A DNA stretch of 64,000 nucleotides, taken from Protopterus annectens (taxonomy: Eukaryota > Chordata > Ceratodontiformes > Protopteridae). A program made the position numbers and the translations under genes. The notes under the pieces were generated by a model. That model saw only the letters and a program-made list of their open reading frames with translations. It made no database searches and had not been told where the DNA came from. The stretch is from assembly GCF_019279795.1 (NCBI RefSeq), contig NC_056747.1, positions 1,003,537,932-1,003,601,931 on the forward strand, in the 5' to 3' direction. The stretch's first letter is position 1; each line of letters starts with the position of its first letter. Below are positions 1 through 13,699 of the stretch, piece after piece.

Positions 1-596
1 TGTGCAGACATTACATTTTTTGCTCTTTGAAATCCGTTTAGCTGCTTGAAGAAGTTGTTGTTATCTGCCTTCTGGAATTTGTTGCATGCATAAGAGATAC
101 ACAGATGTTCTTCCATTGTCCCTTTGTAAACTGACTTTACAGTCTGTCTAGCCAATCATTTCTAACCTCTACTAATTGATTTTTGTAGTTATCATACAAT
201 ATTTTATTTGGTCTATTACTTTTCCCTTTTTAATAGCAGCTTCTGTTCTAGACTCAACTAAAAATTCAACAAGAGCTGGTCTTTCACTTAGCATTTCCGT
301 AGCCTTTTGTCTTTGCCTACACTCTCTTAGCTATCCCAGATGGGGAAGGCAGCCTCTAACCTTCAGTCCAAATTTCCACTTGGCCTCCCACCACTCTATT
401 ACCTTTAACTCCATAGTATTTTGCTCTCAATATCTTGGTCCCTTTGGTAGTTTTTGCCAATAAATCCCAGTACCTTCTGCCTATTTTTAATAGCCATACA
501 TGTGGTGATCTCCATTGTTAAAATCTCATTCTCCTTTCCATTGTTGGCTTAGTTCTTATAATACATGCTGCTATTTTATAAATAATGATACCTATT

Positions 597-778
597 TGTT
601 AACCAGATAGGCCCACTGGACAAACAGTCCCTTTTCATGGGTAACTGGGAACAATGCCTATTTAAGTAACTTGCTCAAGGTCACACAGTTGGCAAATGAA
701 GCCTGCAAGAATTGAACTCTGTACCATGTGAACTACAGCTCACAGCCCTAACTGTCTAAGCCAACTGCAGAGACAAAT
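597..778 (-). mobile_element. CORE/MIR-like tRNA-derived SINE inside the L1 relic
   Basis: The stretch is missing from the homologous L1 copy at 29.88 kb, so it is an insertion. Read on the minus strand it starts with a tRNA-like head (GGCTTAGACAGTTAGGGC, then the B-box-like GAGTTCAATTCTT). It continues with TGTGTGACCTTGAGCAAGTT, the hallmark of CORE-SINEs such as MIR. It ends in a GGGCCTATCTGG tail. A second diverged copy lies at 21,975-22,135. Family membership rests on motif recall, not a search. Confidence 0.65.
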
Positions 779-1862
779 GTAATATTCTGTATTGTTGCTA
801 TTCTCCTTAAGGACTGTATCCAAAATCCTACTGCCTCCTTATTTCTTCACCCCACCCATTTCATTGGCATGCCTTTCCACTTTCATCTGTAACTTTCTGC
901 TTGCTTGTGTTAGGAGTCTGAACCTTAACTGCTTACTTCTAAAGTATCCCTTCAAATAAGGCAATATTAAACCACCTTGTTCTGTGGGATGAAATAACCT
1001 CTCACATTTAACTCTTGACCTATTCCCCTCTCAAATAAATCTCTACACCTCTGTGCTAATTGTGATCTGCAACTTCTCCTCTAGTTTATAAAAATATGCC
1101 TGAATTTTATACAAAACTAAAGCACCTACAAACATTTTCATGTTTTGTATGTTATTAGGCTCCCTACTGGAATGTCAGCACTCAAAATGCAGAGTGCCAA
1201 CATGACAAAAAAAAGGACTAAACACACAGGAAAAAACAAATCTCATAGATTGCTTTTCTCCTTTAAACTTCTTTTTTGTAAGGAGCAAGCCCCCCCCCCC
1301 CAACACCTCTCCTACCCATGTGTGGTCAAGTCCCCACACCCCTGATCTTATATATAGCAATTCCAAAACTGACATACATTGGAAAAAAGGGAATATTCCA
1401 GGAAATGACCATTTTGGACTTGGTATATGTAAGTCTGTTTTTCAGCCATTCAGTCGCTGTGTTTCTGAACTTGCTGTAGCAGGTCCTGACTTTTGAAATG
1501 GTTACCATGTTACCACCTGTATTTATAATCAAAAGCTTCCAACTTTTCAGTTTTTGTATTATTTTTTGTTTTGTTTCTCCCCATGTACCCTTAGCTGCCA
1601 TAAGAGATTTTTTTTTAATCCATACACCTGAATACTTCATCCTATCTTGTCTCCATAGATATGGGTATTGCCAAACCAGTTCATGTGTGGGTGCATAGTA
1701 TAGCCTTTGTTTTATCTTCATTTATTATATATCCTGAAAAAAATGAAACTGACTCAAAATGTTCCACAACACTGAAATGTTCCTTTCTAAATTTATTAAA
1801 TACAAAATAATTCATATGAATAAAGCTAACTTTTCTTGATTATCATGCCACTTGTATAGTTC

Positions 1863-1863
<1 letters not shown>

Positions 1864-1905
<42 letters not shown>

Positions 1906-1906
1906 T
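1864..1906. repeat. (ATT)n microsatellite
   Basis: About 14 uninterrupted TTA/ATT units lie within the L1 relic. A C10 run also occurs at about 1,290-1,300. Confidence 0.95.
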
Positions 1907-3844
1907 TTGCTTATGGCTCTAAATATAAAGCAAATAACAAAAGGAAAATAGCACACCCTTGCCTATTTCTTCAATTCAGACACATTTTGCCAGACAGAAA
2001 TCCTCTCTCCTTAATTCTAGCTTCTGACCCACCATATATCCTCCTAATTACTGCTATTACTCTGTGAGAAAATGCAAAAGCTACCATTGTCATGCTTATA
2101 AAATCCCATAGGACTCTATTGAATGCTCTCTCTCTGCATCAAAATCCAGCAAAAATGGTTGGGTTTTCTTTTACTCTGCTAACTTCTGGATCATCATTGC
2201 TCTATTAATGTTGTCATATGTTTGCCTCCACTCCACAAAACCACACTCTATCAATTATGGCAAAACCTCTGCCATTTTCCTAGCTAGTATAGTATAAACA
2301 CTTTATTCTCATTACTTAAAACTGAAACTGTTCTGTATGAAGCTGGGTTTGAAGGATATTTACCCTCATTGGGTAATGCAGCTATCACATCTTCCTTCCA
2401 AGATGCTGATACTGTTCCTCATTTTAAGTATTGTTAAATAAAACCAGTCAGATCTTTATCACTTTATCTCCACCCAAATGTTATGCTTTCACTAGAATGC
2501 CATCTGTTCTTGAGACTTCTGTGTTGACTGATTACACATCACCATTTTTATCTTATGCCTTATTATCTTAGCTTTTCATTTTTGAGCCTTATCTTCTTCC
2601 AGTCTTGGTGTAGTTAATCTATCCATAAATACTTCTGTTTCTGCCTTTCCTTGGGTTCAATTTCTCTGCTTTACACAAATTTGCACATCATTTCTGAAAT
2701 ATCTGTAGTTCCCCTATATGATTTATGGTTAGTTTTCTTGTCATAGGTTTCCTAAGTTTGGCAACACCATTTTCAACTTTCTGCTGCCAAAGTGATTGTG
2801 CTAAGAGTGTTTATGCTCTGGAGTTATCAAAAAATACTTGTGTAACACGTTCTGAACTCATGATTATTATCCAAATACTCACCTATTTTTCCTTCAGCAA
2901 TCAACAATTGTCCCTCTTCCTGTTCTGTGAAACTCCCCTTCTTCAGCAGTCCTTTAGCCTTTGACAACTCTTCTAAATAATTCATATTACTTCTTTCACA
3001 TATCTTTCTCTTACTTATATCACATTTTAAACTCAATTTTCTTTTTATCCCACTGCTTAGCTTCTCCTTCTGAAGAAATGTCTATCTTCCCCAGTGACTC
3101 TCAAATAATTTCTGCTATCTATTCCATAAATTCCTTCCTTTATAGCAAATGAGAAGGAAAGCACAAGTGTCTCATTTTTACTTCATTGCCCAGCATCTTT
3201 CTTTATAGGTGCAAAATCTGAAATAGTTATTAAATATGTTTAAAAGCTTTCAACTAAATTCCCATGCTCCTGTTCCATGTTCATGCCTTTCCACATATCC
3301 CTCTGCTTGCATTTTGTTTATGAACCTTAACTGTGTACATTTAAATTCAAATATTAATACTTGGGGAACAATATGCATATTCTGTATGAGCTCCTGCTAT
3401 CAAATGCACATCTTCTACTCCAGACATTCTCATCTATATCTAAACAACTGTACCCTCCTGTTACATTTTTTCATATAGGTCCCTTGATACCTCATCACTA
3501 TTGCAAACCAGGTTCCGGTTCCCACCAAGCAACAATATTCCCATTAAAAGATATTTCTGTTACTCTCTGTAATAATAGTTTTAGGTTGAAGATAAATGCA
3601 AGCTAGTGTAATCCTCTTTCTCTGCCTATGACTCCTAATTAACACAAATGACAATTACTGCCTTTTCTCTCCTCTTCTGTCACTGTTAAAGACCCACTCA
3701 GTATCAGCATTATTATCCCCTTTTCATGAGTCCATGAAACACTGCTGAATATCCATTCTAAAGTCCTTTCTTTGCCAAGTTCACATGCTCATTTCTATCA
3801 AAATGTGTCTGCTGTAACGCTGCTATTTGCACCCTGCACTTCTT

Positions 3845-5215
3845 AATTAATTTATTTATTTAGTGGTTGATTGATTGATTGACATTTGTTGACTGAGAAA
3901 GTCCACTGGGTCAGAATAATGCATTTTCAGTGGAGGCGCATGGAGAAAATCTCCAGTAACAAATTAAAAATTACTACAGCAAACAACTAAACAAAAATTA
4001 TTATACAACAGGATAAGATTTACAGTAATAAGAAACCATACATATATAAATAGCATTTCTTAGTGTTAGAAATATGCCGAGTACAATGTCATTATGCAGT
4101 GAAAATAGTAGAACTTGCACAGTATATAAATGGAAAACTTGTTGACGACATTCAGTATAAACAATCATGACACACAGTATATTCTATACAATATGAAGAA
4201 GATTATACTTTTGCGTTGTGGAAGTGTCTTAAGGATTAAATATTGATTAGTATACTTTGATTAAAGGAAAGTCACAGAAGTACAGTTGGTTTACTAGTAT
4301 TTCAGTTGCTCTAAAAAAGGGGTATTCTAGTCAATAAACTCATGGGTGCTGATTTATGGTGGTATGAAGTTCTGATCAAAAGGACAGATGTGATTATTAA
4401 GAAAGTAATTTCTTAGGGTGACTTTGAAGGTTTTTGTAGACTCGGTTTGTGTTACGGGGGGTAGGGCATTCCATACCTTTGCTATGGAGTAAGACTATAA
4501 GCTTTGTCCAGCACTCTTAGTGGGTTGGTATACGTTAAGAAGCTGTTTATTAGTAAAACAAAGATTTCTGGTTGGGATGTAGGATTGTACAATACAGTGT
4601 AGTGATGGATAGTTATTTGGATTGTATATTAATTTATGAACTATATTAATTTATGAACAAGAGTTAGTTGAGTGTATTGGAGATAATGTTGGAATTCCAA
4701 CCATTTTAATTCTTTAATGGTGTGACAGTGTTGAGTGCAGTTTTGCAGTCCAGAAGCAAATTTGGCAATTTTATAATAGCATGATTGTTGTTTATTGTTT
4801 AAGGATGCATGAAGGTTGGTAAAGATGGGGGAACCATAGAGGAGTGAGGGGAAGTAGGAGGGAATGTGCCAATTTTATTCTTGTGGGTTTATCCATATAC
4901 ATTTTACGTCTATATAGTTTACCCAGCTTTGATTGTGTTAAGAATGTGTTGTTTGAATGATAGTTTATCATCTGTAGTGATGCCCAGACATTTAGCTGTT
5001 TTCACTACTTCAGTTTCTGTATTTATTACTCTTTGCTTTTTGTTTATACCTGCAATGACACTGACATTCTATGATAAAATTGATAAGACAGTCATTCTGG
5101 TAAGAAGCTATCATTTTCACATAGTCTGCATGACAGTTCTTTTGAATATATGTTTTCCTCTTGAAACTTTCATGCACAGATTAATGCCTGGCAGGCTAAT
5201 CTCGTAAATGGTTGC
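3845..5215 (-). pseudogene. L2-like LINE, 3' part (RT thumb, C-terminus, 3' UTR)
   Basis: The minus strand encodes, with several stops, the post-catalytic part of a Jockey/L2-type reverse transcriptase. KCLGIT then DDKLSFKQHI lie at about 5,000-4,930 (the LGVxxDxxLSFxxHI block). FYGSPIFTNLHASLNNKQQ and TIKELKWLEFQHYLQYTQ follow at 4,840-4,660, and AKVWNALPP at about 4,475-4,445 (the LWNSLP block). A non-coding tail ends in repeated TCAA/TAAA units at 3,890-3,845. The tail motif at ~3,920-3,960 recurs at about 23.9 kb. It is a 5'-truncated, dead copy. Assignment to L2 rather than Rex or CR1 is inferred from the tail. Confidence 0.65.
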
Positions 5216-5491
5216 TGCTTCTCATCTCTGTCTGAACCCATATGAACCCATCTTGAATTTTCCCAGACTTTATGTTTCAGTAACATACACTCAGAAAACA
5301 AGAACAAAAATATATTTTGAAACATCCAATCCCTTTTAACTCTCAGCATACAAATAAAGCTATATAGACATTCTAAAAAAAAAGAAGTTATCCCTCCGTA
5401 TAGGGGCAGTTGTCCCAAATAGACAGCAATGTCCACAAGCTTTGCTGAAAGTGCTCCAATTGTGCTGTCTCTAGTTCCCTACATGATGTGA

Positions 5492-5868
5492 AAAGCAGCT
5501 TGCATGCTCTCAGCTATTTTAGTTTAGCCTTAAGAATGCACTGACTATTCTTAAGTGAATAAACTAAATTGTGCGTTCTATTTAAAGCAGCTTGCATGCT
5601 CTCAGCTATTTTAGTTTAGCCTTAAGAATGCACTGACTATTCTTAAGTGAATAAACTAAATTGTGCATTCTATTTAAAGCAGTTTGCATGCTCTCAGCTA
5701 TTTTAGTTTAGCCTTAAGAATGCACTGACTATTCTTAAGTGAATAAACTAAATTGTGCGTTCTATTTAAAGCAGCTTGCATGCTCTCAGTTATTTGATTT
5801 TTAACCTGAAGAATGAGTGTACTGGTTACCCTTAGATGAATAAACTAATTCATGCACAGCTATATTTA
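5492..5868. repeat. 92-bp tandem repeat, four copies
   Basis: Units start at 5,492, 5,584, 5,676 and 5,768, exactly 92 bp apart. The first three are almost identical and the fourth is clearly diverged. Each of the first three holds a nested inverted repeat: TTTAGTTTA with TAAACTAAA outside, and CTTAAGAAT with ATTCTTAAG inside (5,518-5,568 in unit 1). The array lies between the L2-like fragment and the L1 ORF1 relic. Confidence 0.95.
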
Positions 5869-6929
5869 ATACACAAGTAGTAAAACCACCAGGGATGCAA
5901 CTATCTGCAAAGTAATTTACTTCTCTCAGTATCAAACTTTCATTTATTTTCTCTGAACTGTTTGCCAGTTCTCCTTTAAATAGTAATCATGATACTTATA
6001 TGACTGTCCCAGAGCACATTTGTCATTCATTTCCCAGTTAACTGCCTGCACCTGTAGACTCATTGACTCCAGCTGCTGGCAGTTGTTGATGGCAAAAAAG
6101 AACAGCTAACAGCTTTACTGATTCAAGTAAAAGTTATTTCTAAATACCAGAAGACTACCATTTTGCATGTTTTCTATTTTCTAGCTTGATTTCTTAATAA
6201 AATATTCCCTTGTCAGCAGCATAAATTCAGAACATTAATATATACTTCCACCTGTATAAAACACAGGGATGATTAAATTTTAATATGCATATAATATGAA
6301 CACTACATGTTTACTTAATTGCCCAGAACCCCAAAATTACAACATTATATTGTTTATATCCAGCCTTTGCATTGTTACAGTATAAACCATGGATACATTA
6401 CAATAAAAAGTACTTTCTTAATTTAAAATCAGTAACATAAAAAGCAATCACTGATAAGACCCCCATCTTACATTTACAATACCCCTGTATACTAACAGAA
6501 CTACTTTACAATATAATCTGCAGTGTACTTCAAGATATTTATTACATATGTTTTACTAAGAACAAAACCTGTAGTTGCATTTCTTATTGTTATAGTTTGA
6601 GTCCCTTCAATGTACATCTAAGCATTAAAAACAAAGTGGGAATTATGTTTTAGAGTCCCCCACCAATTTACCACAGCCATCAGGCTTACAGTCCTTTTAG
6701 CCACTGATTGCAGAAGCATAGGTCTCATGTCCAATCTGCATGTTATGGAAATGACACCATTTTTCCATTTATTTCCTACTTTTGTAGTACTGTTAGACTT
6801 TTTGCCCATCAACTCATCCACCCAGCACTCATCTCTGGTTAAAGTTCAAGACACTTCTGATTTTTCTATTCATCTCCTGGGCTTTGCTCTGTCACTTGGT
6901 CATTTTTTTTTCTTTGGAATAATGACAAA
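5869..6929. other. No recognised gene; possible L1 inter-ORF remnant
   Basis: AT-rich sequence with short open stretches but no motif I recognise. It lies just 3' of the L1 ORF1 relic on the minus strand, so it may hold decayed ORF1-ORF2 spacer. Confidence 0.4.
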
Positions 6930-7955
6930 TGTTTCACTGACAACTTCTCTCTATGAGCTTTGCTATTCTCAGAAGAAGCAATGTCCCTTTCAGCATGTTG
7001 ACTTCCTTTTTTCTGGTAAACTTTTTATTTTCTCCTTAGCCTGCTCTGCATCCCAAAATGGATTTGATCCTCCGGGGAAAATATTCTAAAAACAGCTGGA
7101 TAAAGTAACCCAAACCTCACATTGCATCTCAGCATCCCCTCATTGCAGGAATAAACTTGTTTCTTTTCTGCCCGATGCTCAGTGAATAATCATTTTCTAC
7201 AAACACCCTAGTGCCTCCAGTTTTTTAACATTTTCACTTCTGCCACCATTTTGTCAGGAGCAGCTTTTTCTGCTGGCATGACTGCATCTTTACCAATATA
7301 GGTCTTGGCTGCTTTCTCATAACTATGTTTGGATTATACATGTGGTGTGTCCTTTCAGTTAATAAATCCTGCTAAAGAATATCAGTTTGGTTGCTTATTT
7401 GTACTTTTTAGAAAACTAATGCAATATGTTTGTCCCAGAAGTTCTGGTACAGCAGAAAGTATCAGATTTTCATTGCGTGCTATGTCTTCTAACTCTACCT
7501 TTTTTTTAAGCAGTTCTCGAGAAGCCTCATATTCATCCAGTCTTTCCTTCATTTCACCCTTGGATTTCTTCAGTTCTGTGAGCTCATCTGGATAATTACT
7601 TACCACTTCTATTATTCACAGCCTGTTGTCATTTGACTTTACATATTTCTCCAGTGTCTCACATATTTTAAACACTTCTGAATGTGTTTGATTTTTCTCT
7701 AAATTATTGCAAGCCATCTCCTGTACCAAAGCTGAAATCTGAATTGCTTTTTACTGAACAGCTGCAAGGCACTTCCACACCAAAGTTTTTTTTTTCTCCC
7801 TTTATACTTACTTTCCTCTTACTTTCTCCAGATTTCATCTTTTCTGCCATCCAGGCATATAGTGACTAGCCAGTAACTGAATTTTATCCAAAAGTAATAG
7901 CTTTTGTTGGCTGTTTTCACACTGGGAGATCTCAAATTAGTCTGTTGATCAGCCA
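6930..7955 (-). pseudogene. L1-type ORF1 (RNA-binding chaperone) relic
   Basis: L1 ORF1 proteins are coiled-coil RNA chaperones that coat the element RNA. On the minus strand a start-like ATG follows CCAAG at about 7,952 (MADQQTNLRSPSVKTANKS). A charged helical stretch with coiled-coil character follows (7,606-7,490), running into KVELEDIARNENLILSAVPE, which matches the LEDRSRRNNLRIxGxPE junction into the RRM domain. Further on, VFVENDYSLSIGQKRNKF (about 7,205-7,150) matches the C-terminal domain block of ORF1p. Frameshifts and stops break it. Its strand and order fit the ORF2 relic to its left, so both may come from one element split by later insertions. Confidence 0.7.
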
Positions 7956-8117
7956 TCTTGGAAATCCCATTCTAGCAGTTTTGTAAGATTAAATGAGCAA
8001 TATTCAAAGCTTTTTTCTGAATTTGGGCCTTTGCCCTACCATTGTGTTGGGCTTTGCACAGTATTTTTGTGCTAAGAGATTCAGAGGTATGGTAGGAGGA
8101 GGAGCAACAGTTACTAT

Positions 8118-9135
<1,018 letters not shown>

Positions 9136-10098
9136 CTGTTTCCTCATCTGCAATTTCAGCAGAAACATTAAATCATGTGCATATGAAATACCCCCTGACA
9201 CTAGTCCAGTAAGTTCAAGGATCAAGTCTCAGACTTTCCTTTCTTTTCTTTTTCTCTTTATGCTGTTGACCAGAGCTTGCTGCTGTACTATAGGAGCAGT
9301 AAATATATCTTTATGCAGAGATGACATGTAGTTCCTTAATCTATTCTTTATGCCTTTTAATGTGTGAACATTCTATCTTTGTTCTCATCTGTCGTAATAC
9401 TTTTTCCTAGGACTTTACTCTTCCAGACTAGGATCGTAAACATGTTGCATATATCACAGCATGCAGTTGCATGGGAAATGACAGTGTGCAGATTATTAAC
9501 AATTTATAATGTTATGTCGCCCTACTCGACTGAAGGCAGAAGTATCCCTCAGAGAATATATGTAAATGGCATGTAAATGAAACTGGATAGGGAATAGAGG
9601 AACACAGGCAAAGTACTAGTCAACCAATCACAGGAACTGTAATATGCCTGGCTATATGCACCTTTAAGTAGGCACATTTAAAAGTTCTTAATACCCTTTT
9701 TAAGCACTCACAAACTGAGCAAGGCTGTGCAAGATAACCCTGGCATAAATTTGTGTTGACCCATTCAATCATCAGGATTAGTCTAAAAGGTAGAGAAAGT
9801 GGTACTTTGCTTGACCAGGAATGGTAGTTTGTTTCATAGGCTGGGAAGGTGTTGAGTTAGAAGCCTATTCTTCCATTCAGTATTGTTTGTATAGATTTAG
9901 GTTCCTGGTATAGCTGTTTGTAGAGCCACTGGCTTTGCCCAGAAAAAGGAGGTCACATAGTCTTGGGTGTTTCATGGTTCCAAAAGCAAGACACAGGTAA
10001 CTTCTGAGCATTTGGCAGTTTACTGAATATAAGTAGAGTTAAGCTAATCTCTCAGGATAGTTGAAGGATTTCCAGATGAGTGATATCTTTGGATTTGT
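9136..10098. other. No recognised feature
   Basis: AT-rich, with frequent stops in all frames. I see no family motif. Confidence 0.5.
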
Positions 10099-10105
10099 AC
10101 AACAT

Positions 10106-10318
10106 GGTGCTGCGGTAGCATTGTCGCCTCACAGTAAGACACTGTCCCGTTCGATTCTCAGCTAGAGCATCTTTTGCGTGAAGACATGCACGAATGGGCA
10201 TACCTTCGTTGAAGGTTGTGCGTCAGGGCTGGTAACTCGGCACGTAAAAATCAACTACCAATCATTTGCAGACCGAAGTTCCGCTGTGGCGACCCCTAAC
10301 CGGGAAAAGCCGAAAGTC
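10106..10318 (+). mobile_element. tRNA-derived SINE, copy 1 (internally deleted)
   Basis: Same family as the complete copy at 15,208-15,489. It has the tRNA-like head (GCGGTAGCATTGTCGCC, then B box GTTCGATTCTC) and the conserved 3' part (TTCCGCTGTGGCGACCCC, CCGGGAAAAGCCGAAAG). About 70 bp of the middle are missing. A 7-bp repeat ACAACAT flanks it (10,099-10,105 and 10,319-10,325), consistent with a target-site duplication. Confidence 0.85.
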
Positions 10319-10325
10319 ACAACAT

Positions 10326-11344
10326 TAAAGGGGGCATTGCAATCAATGGTAAGTCTAATATGGGAAGAGTATTAAAGTAATATAACTTGTTTCGACCTTG
10401 AAGAAATTCCATTAAAATTTAACTGCACCAAATAGAAGTACTTACTGACTATGATTGAAACAAATGACTGAATGAAAGGGTTATCCACATAAGTACCCAG
10501 GTATCTGTCTGAAAAGGAGTACCATTTATAATACCTGTGGTGGGTGCAGTTTTATTTTATTTTTTTTTTTGTGTGTGTGGTGAATCCCACTGTACTGCAC
10601 TTTATTATATTTTGCCTGAGATCATTTTAGTACATCAGTCATATGCATATTCCAGACCTTGGATCACAGATTAGTACCAGTAGATGTGTGGATACCTTCC
10701 TAACTTGGGATATTATCTTGAATGTCCCAAAAAGAAGGGAAGGCCCAGCACTGGTCCTTGTAATACCCAACAGGTTACAATGTTACGTTCAGAGTGGGTA
10801 CTACCAACGAGGCTACAATGGCATGCAAATTTATACAAACTGAACATAGTCACAATTCATAGTCTAAGGGGAAGATTTCACAGCAGACTATAAAAAGGCA
10901 AATCACATTGAAAATGTTGGAGTTGCAGATATAAAATATGCTCTGTATCACAGCAGCTATCATGTAAGCAACCTTTAGTATCAGTTTGAAACACCTCTTT
11001 ATTTTATTTTTAATAGTGCCCCTGGGTGAAAAGTTCCACCATGAAATTGCATGTTGTATATAAAGTAGTAATCATACTACTAGTATGCTTGAGGGAGGTT
11101 ACAAAAGCCAATTTAAACATTGCCAGAAGAACATTAACATTCCACAGCTTCTATAAATATGGCAAAACCAGCAAAGCAGGTTTAATAAAACCCAGAAACA
11201 AAAAAAAGAACTTCCTGAGACCTCAGCAGTGAACCTTTCATAACTTTACTGAATAGGAAATTATTGATTAGATCTGTGTTGATCAGGACATTGTACAGAG
11301 CTAGCTTGAGTGATATCTATCACTGAAATACAAAATCTACAGCA
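10326..11344. other. No recognised feature
   Basis: Ordinary AT-rich sequence with no motif or repeat match seen within the window. Confidence 0.5.
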
Positions 11345-12082
11345 ATGTTTGGCCTTCCTTTTCCTGTGGAGATGTACAGTATGCATAAGGCTTTCTATCC
11401 TAGCTGCAGATACCATTCAGAGACCATATGTAACACTCTGGGTATTTTTCAGGCTTTTCCCTCTAGAGTATTGAACAGGTCTCTAAAGATAGCTTTGCAT
11501 TTGAATGAGTATATCTGGTTACATAGTACACCAAAGGAGAGAAACACCATTATGAGTGGCTTCTTTGACATCACTTACCTCCATAAGGTACTGGCAGCCA
11601 TTAATTACATAAGTTGCAATTAAGGCAACATGTGACACGCAGTCACAAAGATTTATGAATAGGAAAGGATACTAATCTGTGTACTTTTAGGTAGACTGTA
11701 CTGCACATGTGATTATGACCAATGTCTTGGCATAACACATGGGCAGTTTGCATGGTTCACATGTATGGTATTCATCTCAGCTGCTTTTCCTTTTCCTGTA
11801 AGGTGACATTCAACAGGGCAATTTGGTGAGGTATCTAAGTAAAATGTAGAGATACATTTGTCCCCCCCTTCATATGTTATAACTGTTTTTTAGGTGATAC
11901 TGGATACCTGCTAGAGCCCTGGCTAATGACACTGATATGCAACCCACAAGGAACAGCAGAACTCCAGCACACTGCATTACAACTGTTGGTGCCTCGATAA
12001 GTCTTGGGGGCCACTACAGTATGACTCTACCATGGTCTGCAAAAAGTTTATAGCATATGACATGCACATAGTATCATCACGA
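11345..12082 (+). pseudogene. Decayed PIF/Harbinger transposase relic
   Basis: Harbinger transposases are DDE enzymes of the HARBI1/DDE_Tnp_4 type. GIFQAFPSRVLNRSLK (in 11,345-11,623) matches the better copy's GISQASASRVLHQFLD at about 48.35 kb. KVLAAINYIS then matches its VVGTIDCTCI, with the catalytic Asp replaced by Asn. 11,893-11,965 (GATACTGGATAC...GAGCCCTGGCTAATGACA) aligns with the second-Asp block of that copy (VGDAGY then LEPWLM). 11,985-12,080 aligns with the transposase C-terminus, after loss of the segment carrying the third acidic residue. It is clearly dead. The segment between 11,630 and 11,890 is only weakly alignable. Confidence 0.7.
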
Positions 12083-13699
12083 AGGAGCAAGAAAGTCATC
12101 CCCATGATATGAAAACAGCTGAAACTTGCATACATATGTTTGCATGGAAGGTGCAGTAACATCATCAGGCAGAAAAACAATAAGTAGCAGCCTCACCACT
12201 CCCAGAAAGTGGTAAGCACAATACATGGCAATGCAGCACTGTCTAGTCCTGAACTACAGGCCCTAATGAGCAGAGTCTGATAAAGCAGTGTAAGACAGAA
12301 CAAACATATTGCATGCACTGTTTATATCACATTGTGTTGGTCAGTGCATCATGAGGCCACACTGTGCATCTAACATCTCCACATACAAAACACAGGAGGA
12401 CAGGTGAAATGGGCCAAAGTCAACATCATGTGCAGAGGGTGAGACACAATGACTATTGTCACAGGAGGTGAGGATGGGGGTACTTGAGGTGATAGTACCC
12501 TTTGCCAGGATTTAATTTCTCCTATGCTGTGGGTGTTGTACCACTACATGACAATGACATGGGACCACTGCTTGCCAGTTGCAGTAGGACTTGGGCCTCC
12601 CATGGCAGGGTTGATGTTGACAGTGAGTGTGTGACCTTGATGAGTCTGCTGGAGAGTTGTCCTAACCCTGGGGCCAAATGCCCCCCCCCACAATGAGGGG
12701 GTGACAGAGTGTCATGCACTACCTGACATGGTTGAATGACGTGTACTTTGTAATGGTCCTACTACATAGCCACCCCAGGTATGGACACTTCCCCAAACTA
12801 AGGCAACTCTTCCAGTCTGGGCACTGATAGTAGCACTGGCAATCTTCTAGGGACATGAGCATGAAAGTGGTCTGTGTTAACATGCACTAGTCATTACAGT
12901 GTGCCTGGACTCTATGTCCTCAAAGAACAGCTGGCAGTTTTGTGTGACATCCTTGAATGCCACACAGTAATCAGTGATGGACTAAGTAGCAGCAGACTGT
13001 ACCTGAATGATAGCCCAGCAAATTGTTTGATCTCATGTTCCAGCTGCATGTCAGGGGTTACTTGTGGTAAGTGATGTTTACCCAGCAGTATATGCAGTCC
13101 ACTCATCTTCTGCTGTATCCAAACTGGGAGTACTGTTGTTGCTCTCAAGCATTGGGGACCCCTCCTATATGGAGCCATCATGAGCTAATCTAGGGCCTAA
13201 TGCCATTCCCTGATCTGCTGTGATGTCTTCTGCTTGAGCCCTTTGCAACAAAAGTAACAAGTGCTTTGCTACAGTTACAATACCACCCATAACTCAGAAA
13301 GTGTTTCAGTCCTGATTACAATTGCAGTATCAGCATTCTTTTCTAAATACCAGAATTGCAATAAAGCTCCATTTCAGCAATTACTGATTTCACTCTCTAA
13401 CACCTTGTGTATGAAGCAGCTGCCCCCTTCACCCCGCCCTAGCTATATTTCTGCTCTATGGTATCAGGTTCATTTGTTAGTAAAGCAACATCTTCATCCC
13501 CTACTGTGGGTGGATGTCCATAGAAGATATAGACAGACAGTGCCGCTGTGTCATCTTATTTTGACTCAAGTTTTTGTTTTTCATTGTCATCAATCCCACC
13601 ACAGGTGCCAACAAAGGCATTGCATTCTACCCCGATTTGTGTATGTATCACCATAGCAGTGGCACATTCAGTGAACACAAAAACAAGAAAACACCAAAA
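12083..13699. other. No recognised gene; probably further Harbinger-derived sequence
   Basis: Slightly GC-richer than the surroundings, resembling the tract 3' of the other Harbinger copy (49.6-56 kb). I could not align it firmly to anything. The open frames at 12.5-13.2 kb and 13,261-13,656 carry no motif I know. Confidence 0.35.

Larger units (their letters stand above)
1..3850 (-). pseudogene. L1-superfamily LINE ORF2 relic (endonuclease + reverse transcriptase)
   Basis: This is a decayed ORF2 of an L1-type non-LTR retrotransposon, whose product nicks target DNA and reverse-transcribes its own RNA. Reading the minus strand, the endonuclease start is visible at about 3,840-3,700 (LQQTHFDRNE, matching the QETH block of L1 endonucleases). 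RT blocks follow at 2,400-2,300 (NPASYRTVSVL, the PNYRPISLL block), 2,280-2,210 (ECGFVEWRQTYDNIN, the QxGFVKGRQ block) and 2,160-2,100 (LDFDAE then RAFNRV after a frameshift, the catalytic LDxEKAFDRV block). Positions ~100-900 align base for base in order with a second copy at 29.4-30.0 kb. Many stops and frameshifts make it non-functional. The C-terminus runs off the left edge. The reading is confident at superfamily level; L1 versus Tx1 clade is not resolved. Confidence 0.8.

Noticed and set aside
13261..13656. 131-codon plus-strand frame as a gene
   Set aside because: No motif, low-complexity composition, and it lies between transposon relics.
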